A stretch of DNA of 64,000 bases from Puccinia triticina (Eukaryota > Basidiomycota > Pucciniomycetes > Pucciniales > Pucciniaceae), in NCBI RefSeq assembly GCF_026914185.1, contig NC_070559.1, positions 5,182,001 through 5,246,000 of the forward strand. Reading direction: 5' to 3'. The notes beneath the pieces are model-generated. The model was not told the DNA's origin and ran no database searches. It saw only the letters and a program-made list of their open reading frames with translations. A program made the position numbers and the translations under genes. Below are positions 21,129 through 34,950 of this stretch, in pieces. The first letter of the stretch is position 1. Each line of letters opens with the position of its first letter.

Positions 21129-24100
21129 ATGGACGGTCTTTCCATTGCCGATGCCGGTGCCGGCGGTGGTGGAGACCCCGCGCAGAAGAATAGTGATAGT
21201 CAATATAGTCACTCCGATCGACCTGACCAAGGAGTCGCCAGTCCATCATCCTCACGACTTCAAGCCGACGAAAACAATCGAGATGAAAACACTGATGATG
21301 AGGATAGCCAGCCTAGCAATTATTCGGATGCGGCTGATGATATCGAATGCTCAGAGTTAATCGGCCCATTACCCACTGAAGATGTTAATACTGGTATCAA
21401 TACCGATAATCTGGGGAAGAAGACGGTCAAGAAGGAGCTGGCATCGACCCCGACGACGCAGACGCCGACGCCGACGATGACCAGAAAGAACACTCAGGAT
21501 GAGATACTCAGCAGCAAGCTCGACAATCCGGAGACTGAGGGCACCACTAGTGATGGCACTTCGGCATTAAAGCCTGCCAATTTCACTTGTTCCCTCCCGT
21601 GTACTCCTCCGGCCAAGACGCAGAGCCCAGTCTCGATGGGAGAAAGCATGCTCAGGCCACGCACAACAAACAATCCCAGTACTCTTCCTCACTCCCCAGC
21701 CCACGCTCATGAAGGTCAACAAGGCTCGATTCCGGAACCGATGGCTTCCGATCATCAGATGGTCCACAGTACCCCCGGGGGAGTCCGGTCTCTTGCCGAG
21801 AAGTGGGAAGAGCGTGCTGCCCCCGATCGGCTGAGCTTCAGCCCCCGGGGCTCGAGTCTGATAGTCTCCACCCGGCTGCTCAGGCTCCCCCCGAAGGAGC
21901 CCGAGCCCCGACCGACAGCGCTAGGGAGGACCGAGGGGACCAGCCCAGCACCAGCACCAGCAGCACCAGCACCAGCAGAAGCCCAACCAGGCCAACCTCA
22001 CGCCAACTCAGACCACCACCACCATCATCAACAGCGACAGCCTGCCCTCGAAGAAACCACCCTCAGCAGCTCCCCAACCTCGTTCACCCGCCATTCTGTC
22101 CATCAACAACAGCTCCAGCACCATCAAATCCAGCCGACTCGCTCCTTCAACTCTCCCCACCACCAGCCTGACCGCCAGCCTCTATTCAAGTCCCGCTCGG
22201 ATCCCACCTCATGCTTGGATGACACTCACTCCCTCCACCCTGTCAGCCGCCGTCATCATAACCACCACCCCTCCGTCATCCCTCAGCCGAACAAGCACTC
22301 CGACCCACCCAGGAACCAAGCATCCATGGAGTCCTCCCAATCAACCCACTCGACCCATCAACCGTCATCTTACAACCTAACCGAATCCTCCTCCTCCTCC
22401 TCATCCCACGCTCCCCCCTCTTCACTCCACGCCACCTCACCCAGTCTGCCTCCCAACACACCCACCACACCATCAGCCGGATCCAGCCCTCGCCAACCCT
22501 GTGCAAAATGTCGGCAGTCGATGACCGGCCAGTTCGTCCGAGCTCTCGGCACCGTCTACCATCTCAACTGCTTCAGATGTCAGGATTGTGGCAAGGTGGT
22601 TGCTAGCAAATTCTTCCCTGTCGACAGCGGTTCGCCCGATGGAAAATCTCAGTATCCACTCTGTGAGACCGATTACTTCCGGCGCTTGGGTCTTATCTGT
22701 GCCAAATGTGGCGGAGCCCTCAGAGGAAGCTATATCACCGCCCTGGGTAAGCCATTGATGATCATCCTCTCTTGCGACGTCCTATCAACTGACCCGGCCA
22801 ACCTTGTAGACATGAAGTTTCACGTCGAGCATTTCACTTGCTCGGTTTGTCCAACCGTCTTTGGACCTCAGGATAGCTATTACGAGCACTCCGGTCAGGT
22901 CTACTGCCATTTCCATTACTCGACCAGGTTTGCAGTCAAATGTACCGGCTGTCGGACAGCCATCCTCAAACAGTTCGTAGAAATCAACAGGAATAACACG
23001 GACGAACATTGGCATCCAGAGTGGTATGTTCATCCATCTGCTGCCCCACTTGCGATTCTCGTCTCTCTTTTATTGAACACCTCTACCTCCACAGCTACAT
23101 GATCAACAAATTCTGGAACATCAAACTCGCCGTTTCCTCCTCGCACCCTCAAAGCCTCCAACCTGCCGAAAATGATCCTCCACATAGCCACGATACCAAC
23201 TCTGATTCACACTCAATTGATCCCTCCTCATCTACCGCCGTCTCAACTCAAACCATCAAAAGCTCACAAGCCTCTGGCCAACCTGAATCTCCTGAAAACT
23301 GGCGAAAACAGGAAAATTATGAAACACCTCAAACTCTCAAGGAGAAACAGAAACAGATGGAAGAGCAAGTCTATCGGATCTGGACCGTCCTATCAACCTT
23401 TGAAGAAAGCTCTGCGGCCTGTATCAGTGAGATGCTCCGTCATGTCAGCAGCGGTCTCTACCTCGAGGGCGTTCGGATGGCTGGCAAGTTTGTCCTGCAT
23501 GTCGAAACCCTCTTCGCTGCTATCGATGACCTAGACGTGATCTTCCGAAGTAAAAATGCACCGGGTCTGTCCCAATTATCCTTTGACTACTTCTCTCAAA
23601 ACATCTATTCGGCTGACCGGTAGATTCCCGTGTACATCATCATTCAGAGATCTCCCACGTCCGAGAAGCCAGGATGCTTTGTAAAAAAATTGTCAACTTC
23701 TTCTCCCTCTTATCACACACTCATGAAACCGGGGCTCGCAAGATGAGCATCACCAAGGAGCTCCTCTCTCTCGTCACCGGACTGGCGCATTACCTCAAGA
23801 TCTTGATTCGAATCGCTCTGACCAGTGCACTCAAACTAGAGCGCGAATACTCTGACCGGAATGGTATCTTGCAATTCTTGAGTCGGCTCGACCGTCTAGC
23901 AAGAGATCCGGATGCCTCGAAAGCCACGACTGGCCAACCATCTGCTCAACCCGAGCGCACCGGCGCTGCCTCAAGCCAGAACCCCAACCCATCATCGGCA
24001 AATGGCAAACTCCGACCATATGGCTATAAAAGCTTGACAAGAGCCGTTGGGACACTGGTCGGAAAGGGCGAAGCAACGACTGACTTGTGTGAGGGGTGTA

Positions 24101-27031
24101 AGCAAACTGTCGAGGAGGAATGTGTTCGATTCGGGACCAGTGCCCGATGGCATACGGCCTGTTTGAAATGTTCGACCTGTCACCGATCTGCGAGTAAAGC
24201 CGACAAGCCCGCCAACCAGCTCACCTCGACCGACCATCCTAACTCGAGCCAACTACCCCCACTTCCTGTGAAACGATTCAAGGCTGATGTCCAACCCCCT
24301 CGTGAAGGCACTCGGCTCAAATTTCTCCATATCTACTGCGACGAATGCGCTTCGATGGCCATTCATACTCAGAACCCCCCCTCTATCAACTTGAAGGACG
24401 GCTTTGAATCTGTCACTCGTCTCGAACAATACGCTTTCTTACTCTGTGTTGCCCTGAATAAATTGTATGGCTTGCTCAAACAGCGGGGCATTTTACCAGC
24501 TTCAGCAGGTGAGCTCTTCCTTTCAATCCTAATTTTACGCTTAAAACCAACTCATCTCATGACTGATCGACCAATGCATCCTCTTTCTCTCAGACGATCC
24601 CCGTTTCACCCAAATGAATGGCGACGAGAGATCATTATATGATGCTTATCGGAACTCAACTGACATCAAGCGGATGAAGTCTGTAGATCTAGATCGGAAG
24701 CTGTCGACTACAGCGCGTATACCCCAGCGGTCAACTGTAGTAGAGAGCCCGTCAGGACGAGTAGCGCAAGCAACAAGCGAATCACAACAACAGCAGAACG
24801 GTGGTGGACACGGCTCGACATCGCTAAGGCCGAATGAACCGACGATTCGGCAATCAACTAGTCGCTCCCCCGTTGGTCCCACCCGTCAGCTTCAGGAGCG
24901 ACCACGCCCCAACATGACACATCCCACTCGAGATCGTGATTTCGTGAATCTGCCACGGACCGAGCCCCCTCCTCGCCCACCGCCCACTCACCTCAACCTG
25001 ATACCTCAAGGCAATGGCGCCCACCCAAATTACCCCTCTTCGTCGACCCTGGTGACCTCTCCTCCAGTGTATGGGGATCTGAGTAAGCAACAGTATGCTT
25101 CTGATGTCCGTCCAGCGCTTGCCCGGAACCTGACCGCAGTCAGGATCGTCGACGACCATCCGCCGAACGAGTTGATAGTCCGAGATGAACCCCGACTGGG
25201 TAGCTCGACCAGTCCGGTCGGCCGAGAGCAGGGGATCACCCTCGCAGACTTGCCTCGGGCTATGGAGGCCGAGCAGTTTAAAGAACAGCGAAAACCTCTG
25301 CCCACCCAGGTCGCCACCCTTTCTGAACTCTCAGCACTCGAGTCTGTGATCGTCAAGCACGTCGCCGCGCTGACCCTTGCGAGCGAGAGCTCGGCTATCA
25401 AGGACGACACCTCACTCGACGAACTCTTGGAAATCATCGAGGCTCGAAAGGGTAACTTTTGGGGTAAACTGTTCAAGGGTGGTAACGACAAGGCTAAGAT
25501 TAAGAAAAAGGGTAAGCAAATCTCATCCGAAGTTATTACGAGCAAGTGATTAACCGCAGGTTTTACCGTGCAATCTAGGTGTTTTTGGCGTGCCATTGGA
25601 CGTCTTGATCGAGAGACATGGGGTAGACTCGCTGCTAGGGGCCGGAGCAGGCCAACTACGTGTGCCAAGTTTTGTCGACGACTGTATCTCGGCGATGAAG
25701 CAGATGGACATGTCGGTCGAAGGGGTGTTCAGGAAAAATGGGAACATCCGCCGACTAAAGGAGCTCACCGACGCTATTGATCGCGACGACTCTAACGTTA
25801 ACTTTAGCGATGACAATGCCGTACAACTCGCCGCCCTCTTGAAGAAGTTCCTGAGAGATCTTCCCGATCCTCTTTTGACCTTCAAGTTGTATCATTTGTT
25901 TATTGCATCCCAACGTAAGTCTTTGAGATAATTTTCTTGAATTTATTATCGAGAGTTTCTTATTGACTCTCTTGATTCAACAGGGGTTGACAATGATGCC
26001 GCTCGACGGAAGACATTACATCTGATATGTTGCTTGCTACCGAAAGCGCATCGAGATACAATGGAGGTGCTCTTTGTCTTTCTAAAGTGGGTGGCGTCGT
26101 TCTCGCACGTGGATGAGGAGACGGGTTCGAAGATGGACCTGCAGAACCTGGCGACGGTGATCACGCCGAATATTCTCTATGCACGTTCGAAGGATCCGAC
26201 AAGAGATGAATCCTTCCTAGCCATTCGGGCCGTCCATGAGTTGCTGGAATATCAGGACGAACTGTTTCAGATGCCTCCAGAGGTCCATTTGATCATGCAA
26301 GACCAAGAGCTCCTGAGCTCGAACATGAATGAGATCACCTCCAAAGACAGTCAGTCATTCGTTTTCACTCGAAGCTTTCCATCGACTGTGCTAACCTAGC
26401 CCACTGCTTGATTGACACAGTATTGAAGCGGGTCGAAGCTCTGTTAAAAGCCAACCATGGCAAACTGCGCCCCGCGGGGAAAGTGGGCACGGAACATTAC
26501 CGGGGTAGGGGAGAAGTGCAGCCACACCGGCCGGACTTGCATGCCTCCTCGGTGCACCCGACAGATGGGACGCGGGCCGAGCAGCAGCAACAGCAGGGCC
26601 CTGGCCGGCCGGCCGGGGCCCAGTTTGCCAATGGCCATCTTGCGGAACCGAACGGCTACCCCGGCTCCCCCGCCCTCGGCCCTTCCACACCGAGTCGACC
26701 CCTCGACCCCGCCACACATCTCCATCATCAGCTGCGAGAATCTGCCATCAATTCACCCTCTCACCAACGCCTCAGCTTCCATCGCGACCAGACCGCTCTC
26801 CCTCCCTCCTCCAACGCCCCCCATCCACCCTCAAACTCTTCCTCTAAACTCCCCTCACCCGCGTCAATTACTAACCTGCCTCACCCTTATCCCCCTCATC
26901 CGCCTTCCAATCCCAATTCGAATTCTTCCTTTGTCCCTAACGATCACTCCTCGATTGCGCCTTCTTCTTCCTCCTCCGCTCCTGTCAATCAACGGCCTAC
27001 CATTCCTCTCGATCAACGCTCGATCAGTTGA
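21129..27031 (+). CDS. LRG1: LIM-domain Rho GTPase-activating protein, Lrg1 type
   Basis: Eight exons: 21129-22746, 22810-23023, 23095-23564, 23648-24508, 24594-25511, 25579-25914, 25984-26349 and 26421-27031. They total 5,394 nt (1,797 residues), with introns of 63-85 bp. The exon 3 donor (GTCTGT) is the least certain. The long N-terminus is disordered. LIM zinc fingers begin near residue 458 (CAKCRQSMTGQFV...HLNCFRCQDC), followed by a second (CAKCGGAL), a third (CTGCRTAI...HWHPEC) and a separate one near 915 (CEGCKQTV...HTACLKCSTC). The conserved linker includes SHVREARMLCKK and SLVTGLAHYLKILIRIAL. The RhoGAP domain spans about 1361-1590 with the arginine finger in GVFRKNGNIRRLKEL. Yeast Lrg1 acts on Rho1 in cell-wall glucan synthesis and fusion, and this is the likely role. 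The C-terminus is Ser/Pro-rich. An AATAAAATAC lies near 27274. Confidence 0.93.
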
Positions 27032-27563
27032 TCTCCTCTTTCTCTCTTTTATCTATACACATACATATATATATCACCCCCTCAACTCCTTTCTTTTGTC
27101 TTTTTTGATGATGATTGGCTACTTTTACTCCAAAACACACATTATATTATTCTTATTTTGTTTCAACTTTATTTCCTCTTTATTTGTATGTCGTCTTTTT
27201 TTTGCTCTTCTTTCATAACTCCTTGTTTCCAATAATTTCCCTTCATCCTTGTCGATTTGCCCCTCTTTTTTTGAATAAAATACAACACTGTTACACAACA
27301 CAACACCTTCCAAGATACAAAACAGCTACACAAATACCTTCTGTTTATGAAGGTTCTTGAATATCTTTTTTTATGGTGGATAATGCTGTTATGAGTTTCC
27401 TTGAGTTTAGATATCTACTATCCGTGGTCACCCAGCACCTTTCATTTGCCACTTTATTTGTATGTTTTTGCTGTTGCTGGTCTGTGACACAATCTACAGC
27501 CATTCCAAATAAAGCTTGGCTTCCTAAAGCTTCAGAATGAATTTCTGCTGGTAATTCCTATTA

Positions 27564-27729
27564 GCCCGGTTCACATTGGACTTTTAAGGCCATTGTTATC
27601 CATTTTATCATTTTTTTCAAGTTGGTCAGATTCTTCTGAAACCACTTTTTCTGATGATTGAAAAATTTGTCAAAATTTTATGATAAAATCAGATAAAAAT
27701 AGGTTCAAAGTTGCCAACCTGAACCGGGC
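27564..27729. mobile_element. 166-bp MITE, mariner-like TA insertion
   Basis: The ends are inverted: GCCCGGTTCAC on the left and GTTCAGGTTGG-type sequence matching TGAACCGGGC on the right. TA dinucleotides at 27562-27563 and 27730-27731 fit a Tc1/mariner-type TA duplication. No coding capacity. Confidence 0.65.
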
Positions 27730-27754
27730 TATTGGATTTGCCAACCTGTACATG

Positions 27755-29704
27755 CACCAGGGGGGAATCTGTTGCACTTCCCACAGAGTGCCATACTAGG
27801 ACGGTTCACGTAGGGCCGGAATCAGCAAGACCAAAATAAAGTTTATCCCACAGTCTCAGCCAATTTGGCTGGGAAGGCTTGCTGATTTATAACATCAGCA
27901 GGGTTAAAAAATCCCTATGTGAACCATCCTACTATGATTTCTTACGGTAAATGTTCCAGAAGTTAACTGCTTGTGCATGTGTAAATGATACCTGAAAGAT
28001 TTCTCATCTCCTGTTGAACTCATGGTGATGTCTTATCTAACCATCATGGGGTAGATTTGGTTTCAATTGAACCAACCAAACAACCAGAAGATGGGGGAGG
28101 ATAGGTAAAAGAAAGTCATTTTACATGAACAATAGAAATTTTTTGTTGCATTATCCAAGCCGCTTGTAATCTGAGCCAACAGTCCCGTTGCTAGGAATTG
28201 ATCATCCCCTTGGCATACACAGTTACAGTGCAAACAATCAACTTCTTCATGATTTACTGTAAATTTCATCTGTTATTTGTGGCATAAGCAGAGAATCTAA
28301 GCAGTGTCTGTTACAATCACAAGATTAGATTCAAAGACAAAGGCAACCCTCCAACCTGTTTTACTCGATCCCTGAAAGATTGGGAAATCACCAAAGGAGA
28401 ACTTTGCCCCAATGTTTTATAGTGTTCATATGGTGGCCATGGTCGGCTGATCTCTTTATGATTGGGCAAAATGACCATTGACCTCTGCCGGAATGCTGCT
28501 TTGGTGAGGACAGGTCATGACATGCAAGGGGGTCGCGCCCTTGCACAGCCATGTTCTCTTAAAGTTTGCCATCAGGGGCTAAAGGAGCTCTGCTTCTCAG
28601 AGGCATCCTCAGATGTTGTGTGTGTGTATTGAAGGGGAGCTGCATTGACCCTGTGACCTAATCTTGGCTGGCAACAATGTCCAGCATGTGTGGCAGATGA
28701 TTACCCCCTGGTGAATGGAAAATAAGAGGTTTGGGTAGCTTGGGGGAACCTGTCCCAAAACCCACTGTGTGGCTGTGTGATGGATGTCCACCCTGAAATT
28801 CATGCAAACGTCAGGGTGGAAATCAGACAGTGTTCATCAACCATTCAAGCTCCTCCCTGCATGCTGGATCCACTAATTGAGACAAATCCCATGGAATATT
28901 GCCGGCTCTCCCCGAGCCTGGCAGCCCACCATGGTTTGGTCCAGCAGGCATCAGTTTGGTTTCAGCCCCCACACATCAATTCATTTGGACCAACATATCT
29001 TTCAGCGCATGCATTGCACAGCAGACAAGCTGCATCAGCTTCCCTTTGTGCACAGAACATAACACATTGTCTTTCAGACCAAGGGAAGGCACAATTACAG
29101 AAACAAATAATAACCCTAATCTACATTCATGGACCTGCCAACCCCCATGCTACCCCTGGCCGTCATACTGCTGCTTGCAACAGGCATGTTGGGCCAGCAG
29201 CACATTTGAAAGCGGAGGATGTGACACTGAGCTGGAATTACACTTGCAGAGCTCTTCAAGGTTACACAAGATGACATCAAGGCCACATTCTGGTGCCTTT
29301 TGAAATGGTTTTCTGCTTGTATTGACTTTATTCCAACAAGTCAGACTGTAGCAATCAAGCAGCAAGCCACAAGGCATATTACTTTGGCAGAGCAGTTTGT
29401 GTGTATTTGTTGGTTCAATCACAAATCAAGAAGGATTGCATCTTACCCAAATTGGCCCAGAATTGATCTTATCACAACATAGAAATGGCCATTTTCATGA
29501 CTTGGTTGGGTCCCCTTCAACTGATCACTGATTCAATATTTGATCAACAGAGCAATTGATCATAGGTTAGGCTACAGTTATCCTTGCAATACTGTGGAAA
29601 GTTACACAAGAGTTAAGGTCAACTCTAGCTTCACATCAGCACAAGTTTCTGATGAAATTACGGTGTGGCACTCTGTAAGAAGTGTGACAATTTCCCCCAT
29701 GGTG
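27755..29704. mobile_element. CACTA-like non-autonomous element, 1,950 bp, 3-bp TSD
   Basis: The left end reads CACCAGGGGGGAATCTG followed by the hairpin GCACTTCCCACAGAGTGC. The right end is the inverse, with GGCACTCTGTAAGAAGTG and then CCCCCATGGTG. ATG flanks both sides (27752-27754, 29705-29707). CAC tips with a 3-bp duplication suggest the CMC/CACTA group. The interior has no recognisable transposase. The MITE at 27796-27932 is nested near the left end. Confidence 0.72.
27796..27932. mobile_element. 137-bp MITE, TA-flanked
   Basis: The inverted ends are CTAGGACGGTTCACGTAGGG and a matching CCCTATGTGAACCATCCTAC. TA is present at 27794-27795 and 27933-27934. The tip core GGTTCAC is shared with the MITE at 27564. 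Confidence 0.68.
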
Positions 29705-32214
29705 ATGACAGCACTGGTTTGTGTGTAAACAGTGCAAAATTGGCATTTTTCACACGCTTTGTGCAAATGATCTTGTCTCTGGATGTTGATGCTGAAGATG
29801 AAAGCATGGATGCTAATGGAAAATTCAGGAATAGTAATTCCAGCACCATTGCTGGCTAGAGAGAGACATGTTTTGCCACTGATTTGTGTGGAAATAGTGC
29901 AAAATTGACAATTTTTGCATGTTTTGTGACAATGATGCTGTCTTTGGGTGTTTCTGATGAAGAGAAAAGCATAAAGATCAACTTGGAACCATTCTTCAAG
30001 AGAGAGGGACCTTACCCTCTATGGAATTTTGTGTTAATATGTAGTTCCAAACTTGCAAATATCTAATGTTTTTTGAGAAAGATTCTGCCTTTGGATGTTT
30101 CTTATGAGTATTCTAGCATTAATTTTGATCAATAATTACATGAAGTGATGATGAAACAAAAAAATATACATGTGTCCTGTATACTTGGCAGAAGTGCACT
30201 CACTGCATATATGAAATTCTTGGACAAGACTGTCCAGAAGTGCTTGGAGGGCACAAAAACAAGAGGAATCGCATAAAATAAAGATTGAGAGAGAGACTAA
30301 CTGGATATATTAATGTTTTTTCAAATATTCAGACCAGCAAACTGCAAAAAAGTTGTCCTCAGGATCCACCCCAAATTTTGCTGCTTGATCCCAAGTCGCT
30401 CTGTAAGCTAGGGAAAGGGCCACTTGACTGGCCCTCAGAAAAAATGAACTGATTTTTTTTAGAAAAGTTGCTTGGTCTTGTTTCTAGCTTCCAAATTCAA
30501 CTCACATACACTGCATAAACTAATTGCTTGTACAGCACTCTCAAAGCAGTTGTTGGAACAAGTATATCCAACAAGTTCCACAAACCAGACCCAGAAAGAT
30601 TACTGAACTCCTTGGAAAACATCTGTCCAACAAATGATTGCACTGTTTTGCCTGAGCAGTTATACATTTCTGCAGTGATAGGGGATTGGTAATTTGGTTA
30701 AGCTTGGGTCCTCCTACCTCATTTCCACAGAGTATATCTGGGGCCCATGTAGGTTAAAAGACCGGCCACATAAATTGATGCAATCATTTTGCTTGCATCT
30801 CTTGAGGCTGAGGATACAGGTAAGTTCCAAAAACAATTGATGTACAAAATTGGAGACATTTTCCAGTGTACCAGATTTAAAAATTTATTGTCTGCTGATC
30901 CAGAGTCTATGTTGGTTTAAAATTTTTGAGAAATAAATAGAATTATAGCTTGCAATGGAAGGAGTTTCTAAGGCTTGAGTAGATAGTCAAATACACACCT
31001 GCAATCCTTTTTTCCCCATCAAGGATGTGAAACTCTTGGTTTAAACATTTTCAAAAACCTCAGCACACAAGTGTTTAAAGCCCTCATCATGCAAGTTTTA
31101 GGGGAATACATTAGCAGGTATGACATCATATGTAAAACCAGGAAAAATCAGTGCTTACTAGATATGACAGGTGACATTTTGTACACAACATTGATAATTT
31201 ATTTTCTGCAGCTCAAATTGCACTGCAACCCAAATAATGCAGCCCTTTGTGTGCTAAAGGTAGCTGAAACAAAGTTGAACTGGACACATAAAGTAATGGG
31301 TCAAACGTTGATTTTCCTGGTCATGTGTGAGATTATCTTATGGTAAGTAAAGTTCAAATATATAATACAGAAAAGGGTTTGTATCTTTGACAACCCCTTG
31401 TGGTAAGGTCAAACAGGGGCAACCAATATAATATTGGTCTCCCACACCAATATTATGTTGGCGGGACCCACCAATACATTAGAGCAAGGGGATAATGTAT
31501 TTTTGGGCCCAGCCCATATGACAGTGGTCTAGGAGACTGATTTTATGTTGCTCACCCCCAGTCAACCTTATTGTGGGAGGTTGTAACCTATACAACCCCC
31601 TTGAAAATGTGATATCCATCAATTGCAAATACATAGCAATGATCCACCATCAATGCACAATACATTACCTTGGGCTGAAACTGGAAGTGCCAATTTTTAT
31701 TCTGCCCAAGAGTGAATAGAGTACATAGTGGTAATGAAAATAGGGTTAGGATTCAAAATAGCTCTGTAGTTAACATAATATCACTGCACTACATTTATCT
31801 CTTCATCATTATCATCCTCCCTCAGGGAGGGAATTTTCTAGCCAAGATACCCAACCCATGACCAAATAACACAGAAAGATTTTGGTTTTTCTGCAGCTCT
31901 TACATAACTAAGGTGTTTCAGCACATATTCCCAGTAAAGGGAATCAGTGACATTCATATGCCAGCTGAAACAACAATATGTTAATGTTTGAGTATAATCT
32001 GATAATCCCACCAGTGAAAAAATGATTCAATAATTGAACATTGGTATGAAATCATAGTCCAAATGATAGTCTGGGTAGAGAACGTATTGGGGTCTTCAAT
32101 GTCAACTTCCACCGGTTTCAGTTTTAATATATCACAGTTAATAATTATGCAGGGATATTTTGAGTTATTCCAGTTTTATGGTCATCTATGCCACAATTGT
32201 TTGAGGAAAAAACT
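29705..32214. other. AT-rich intergenic, no gene recognised
   Basis: Only short frames without recognisable domains. 29640-30060 shows an imperfect direct repeat with shared words such as GTGCAAAATTG, but no transposon ends were identified beyond 29707. Confidence 0.45.
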
Positions 32215-32385
32215 GGGCCCCATCCAGGAACAAAACATGTTGTGCTGCTAGCTGTGTCTCAGCCTCACATTTCATCAATAAATTTTGTGCCACTGTCTGT
32301 AACTCAGACTAAAACAATTGAAATACAATTTGTGCCACTGGCTGTGTCTCTTTTTCTTTTAAACAGAGTGAATGAGAGGTAAGAT

Positions 32386-32393
32386 TATAAATA
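32386..32393 (+). promoter_or_regulatory. TATA box of copy A gene
   Basis: TATAAATA lies about 104 bp upstream of the ATG at 32497. At the aligned position copy B has TTTTCATAACC, so the box is not conserved there. Confidence 0.45.
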
Positions 32394-32496
32394 CCCCTTC
32401 AAATCAGTGTTTCTCCCACTCCCAGGGACCAAATCAGTTCCTTTTTACATTTTTCACCCTGAATTTCCAACCAGAAATTCTATCCCTCCAACAACC

Positions 32497-34107
32497 ATGC
32501 TACTTGTCAGCCTTGTAGTGGCCCTTCAGGTTGTGAATTACTATAGAGTTTTATCAAAACAAATTATAAGCACTCCAAGTCTGGTAAAAAGAGCCTATGT
32601 TGAAGATGAAATTGAACTTGAAAATTTCCATAATGTCCCAAATGGAAAGAATAAGGCAGAAAGTATGTGATTTTGAGGTGGTCTTTCTTCTCAATGGCAG
32701 AGTTGTATTTGGAAACTGAAATTATACTTTCTAATTTTTCCAATTCTGCAGCTTTTGAACTAGGTGATAAGGCTGCATGTATGTACTCATTTTCTGCATT
32801 TTGCCTTAGTTCCAACACCCAGATTCAAAATTTACCATTTTTTTACCTTTTGAATCCTGATGGGATTCACATTTTTAAGCTTCTACACCAGTTGCTCATT
32901 CTGATGAATATGGTAAGTGACTATACATGTGATTGGTTTGATCAGCATTTTCACTAAGATCTGACCTTTCATGCACTACCCCACTCACCAAACACATCAA
33001 ATCAGCTGAATTCAAGGACTCATTGAACAACATGAATTGTAAGTGGTTCCAATATACATTTTCTTTTCCTGATGAATAAAAGATGTATATTATGCTGATT
33101 GGCTTGGAACCACCTTTGAAAAAAAAAACCTTTTTTGAAATTAAAAAGTTCAACCCAAAGAGTCCACTTTTTTCCAGGAATACCATGACCTCAAGAAATA
33201 TCTTGACAATGATGAAAAAAATTTGTTATGTAGAATTGTGGAAAGAAAATTTCCCATGAATATAGAGTCACCCCAAGATTCTCAAGACATAATGAATGTT
33301 TTACTTGCAATTATAAGTGATTCCAAGAAGGAAAGGCTTTGGAAATTCATTGGGAATCATCAGAAGACTCTCTATTTCTTGCCTTCTAAGCCTGTCATAT
33401 TGCCATCAAAATGCAAATTACCATATTTGCTTAAAAAGTTGCGCAGTGAGTGGTATTTCAATTTCACATATATCTGAAAATGAATCAGATTAAATATAAA
33501 TTTGATGATTGCATTTAAATTCCTCCGCAAAAAAACAGATGTATTTCAAAAAGATACTTATATAATAAGAAAGATGAAGTCAAATATAACAGAATCAATG
33601 AAAGATTTCCTGAAAGAAGTAAATGATTCAGAGTTCAAGATGCTCTCAGATTTGGCAGAGAGCTGTAAAAACTTGAGAAAAACTTTTAATGCAGACTCAA
33701 TCAAGGAATTCTTGAATGAGATCAATGCTTTGCTGGCAATTTTGAATGATTCACAAAAGAAAAAATTGTGGAAAGTTGGAATGAAAAAAGAGGGGCATTT
33801 GATATCATTTGAAGACAAGGATAAGGAAACTCACTTCAACCCTTACCTGAATGAATTGAATGGAACTGAGAAAACCCATTTTTTGATGGTGATGGATGTT
33901 ATTTTCCCTCAATCATCTAATAAGCTTGAATTTTCAAGTGAAAAGTTCCATAGAAACATGATTTTGTTCCTTTCAGGTTCAAGCAAGGAGCAAGAGAAAA
34001 TTGTTTTGAAAGGTATGGAACTCTATATGAAGACTCAAGAACACAAGATGTTGACAAAAAACAAAATTGCTGGGAAAATTGTGAATTTTATACTCAATGC
34101 CATCTAA
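32497..34107 (+). CDS. Secreted three-repeat protein, family not recognised (copy A)
   Basis: Exons 32497-32662, 32752-32778, 32880-32912, 33006-33038, 33149-33445 and 33539-34107 (166, 27, 33, 33, 297 and 569 nt) give 374 residues. The N-terminus MLLVSLVVALQVVNYY is hydrophobic and fits a signal peptide. After a short variable region made of tiny exons, three related segments of about 70 residues follow: one in exon 5 and two in exon 6. Each is built round a leucine-rich helix and the pattern NVLLAIISDSKKERLWKF, NALLAILNDSQKKKLWKV or NMILFLSGSSKEQEKIVLKG. Lys/Glu-rich, few cysteines, predicted helical. I know no family with this pattern. Its paralogue is at 43900. Secretion, duplication and a repeat-rich setting make a host-interaction protein plausible, but that is inference. 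Confidence 0.75.
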
Positions 34108-34611
34108 AGGTGTAAACACAGGTTCTAGATGGAATCTGATTACCAAATCAGCAAAAGATTTATTTTTGTAGACAGAAAAACAACAATTTTATTCATAAGT
34201 ATATATCCAACTTTTCAATCACCAGTTCCAATCCATCATCTTTTTAAACCCTCATCCTTGTTGGGGCTCACGCTATGTTTTTTCTTTTGGATTAAATAAG
34301 TCATGGTTCACTGGTTACACTTGGTCCTTGAGCTACTCTCCTGGCTCAGCAGTGAATACCAGTCTGATCCATTTTCCCTGAGCCAGGCCAACATATCTTT
34401 CTCAAATATTTCTTCTCTTTTCCTTCTCATCTTGCATATGTCAGAGAAACCAGGGATTATCCCTTCTCTCCGAGCCAGCACAATCAAAAACTAGTTTTTG
34501 GTTCTAGAGATTTTCCAAGAGTATTGCAAGACCACTCCTCTCTCCTGCTTCTCTATGAATACACCAGTGAGAGGTCAAGATGTTGAAAGGAATGCCTCTC
34601 TGTTAGAATGC

Positions 34612-34950
34612 TGTAAGCTCTCAACGAGGAGAGCTTCACTGTGCGATGACGAGGGCAAGGGGACAAGGCTGAGGACAAGGCTGAGGCCTTGGGAGGACTT
34701 CTGGAACCAATGTTTCTTTTGATTGCGCAATCCTAGCTCAGGAGAGATGGAAGGAACATCTCTGTTAGACTATGTACAAGCTGAGAGGAAAGGAGAGAGA
34801 AGAGGAAACTGGGCGGACTCACCTAGCTCAGGAGAGATGGAAGGAACATCTCTGCTGAACTAGGAGGGGCGGGGGAATGGTTGGACTAAGTATGGGTCTG
34901 TTTGGGATCCTGTGATCCATCTTGTGACACCCCGAAGGCGGGGGGTTACA
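34612..34950 (-). mobile_element. Solo LTR, 339 bp, TSD AATGC
   Basis: The ends TGTAAGCTCTC and GGGGGTTACA are flanked by AATGC at 34607-34611 and 34951-34955. Copy B of the duplication keeps the empty site (GTTAGAATGCTTAC near 46528). By comparison with the LTRs at 47306 and 55043 it is inserted in minus orientation. It has two hairpins, at 34732-34769 and 34822-34864, separated by an intron-like segment (34770-34822, GTGAGT...CATAG on the minus strand). Confidence 0.92.

Noticed and set aside
23565..23647. Reading through to the stop at 23623 as the end of the LIM gene
   Set aside because: The frame resumes with SHVREARMLCKK after a plausible 83-bp intron, and the RhoGAP domain follows downstream. 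The stop lies in the intron.
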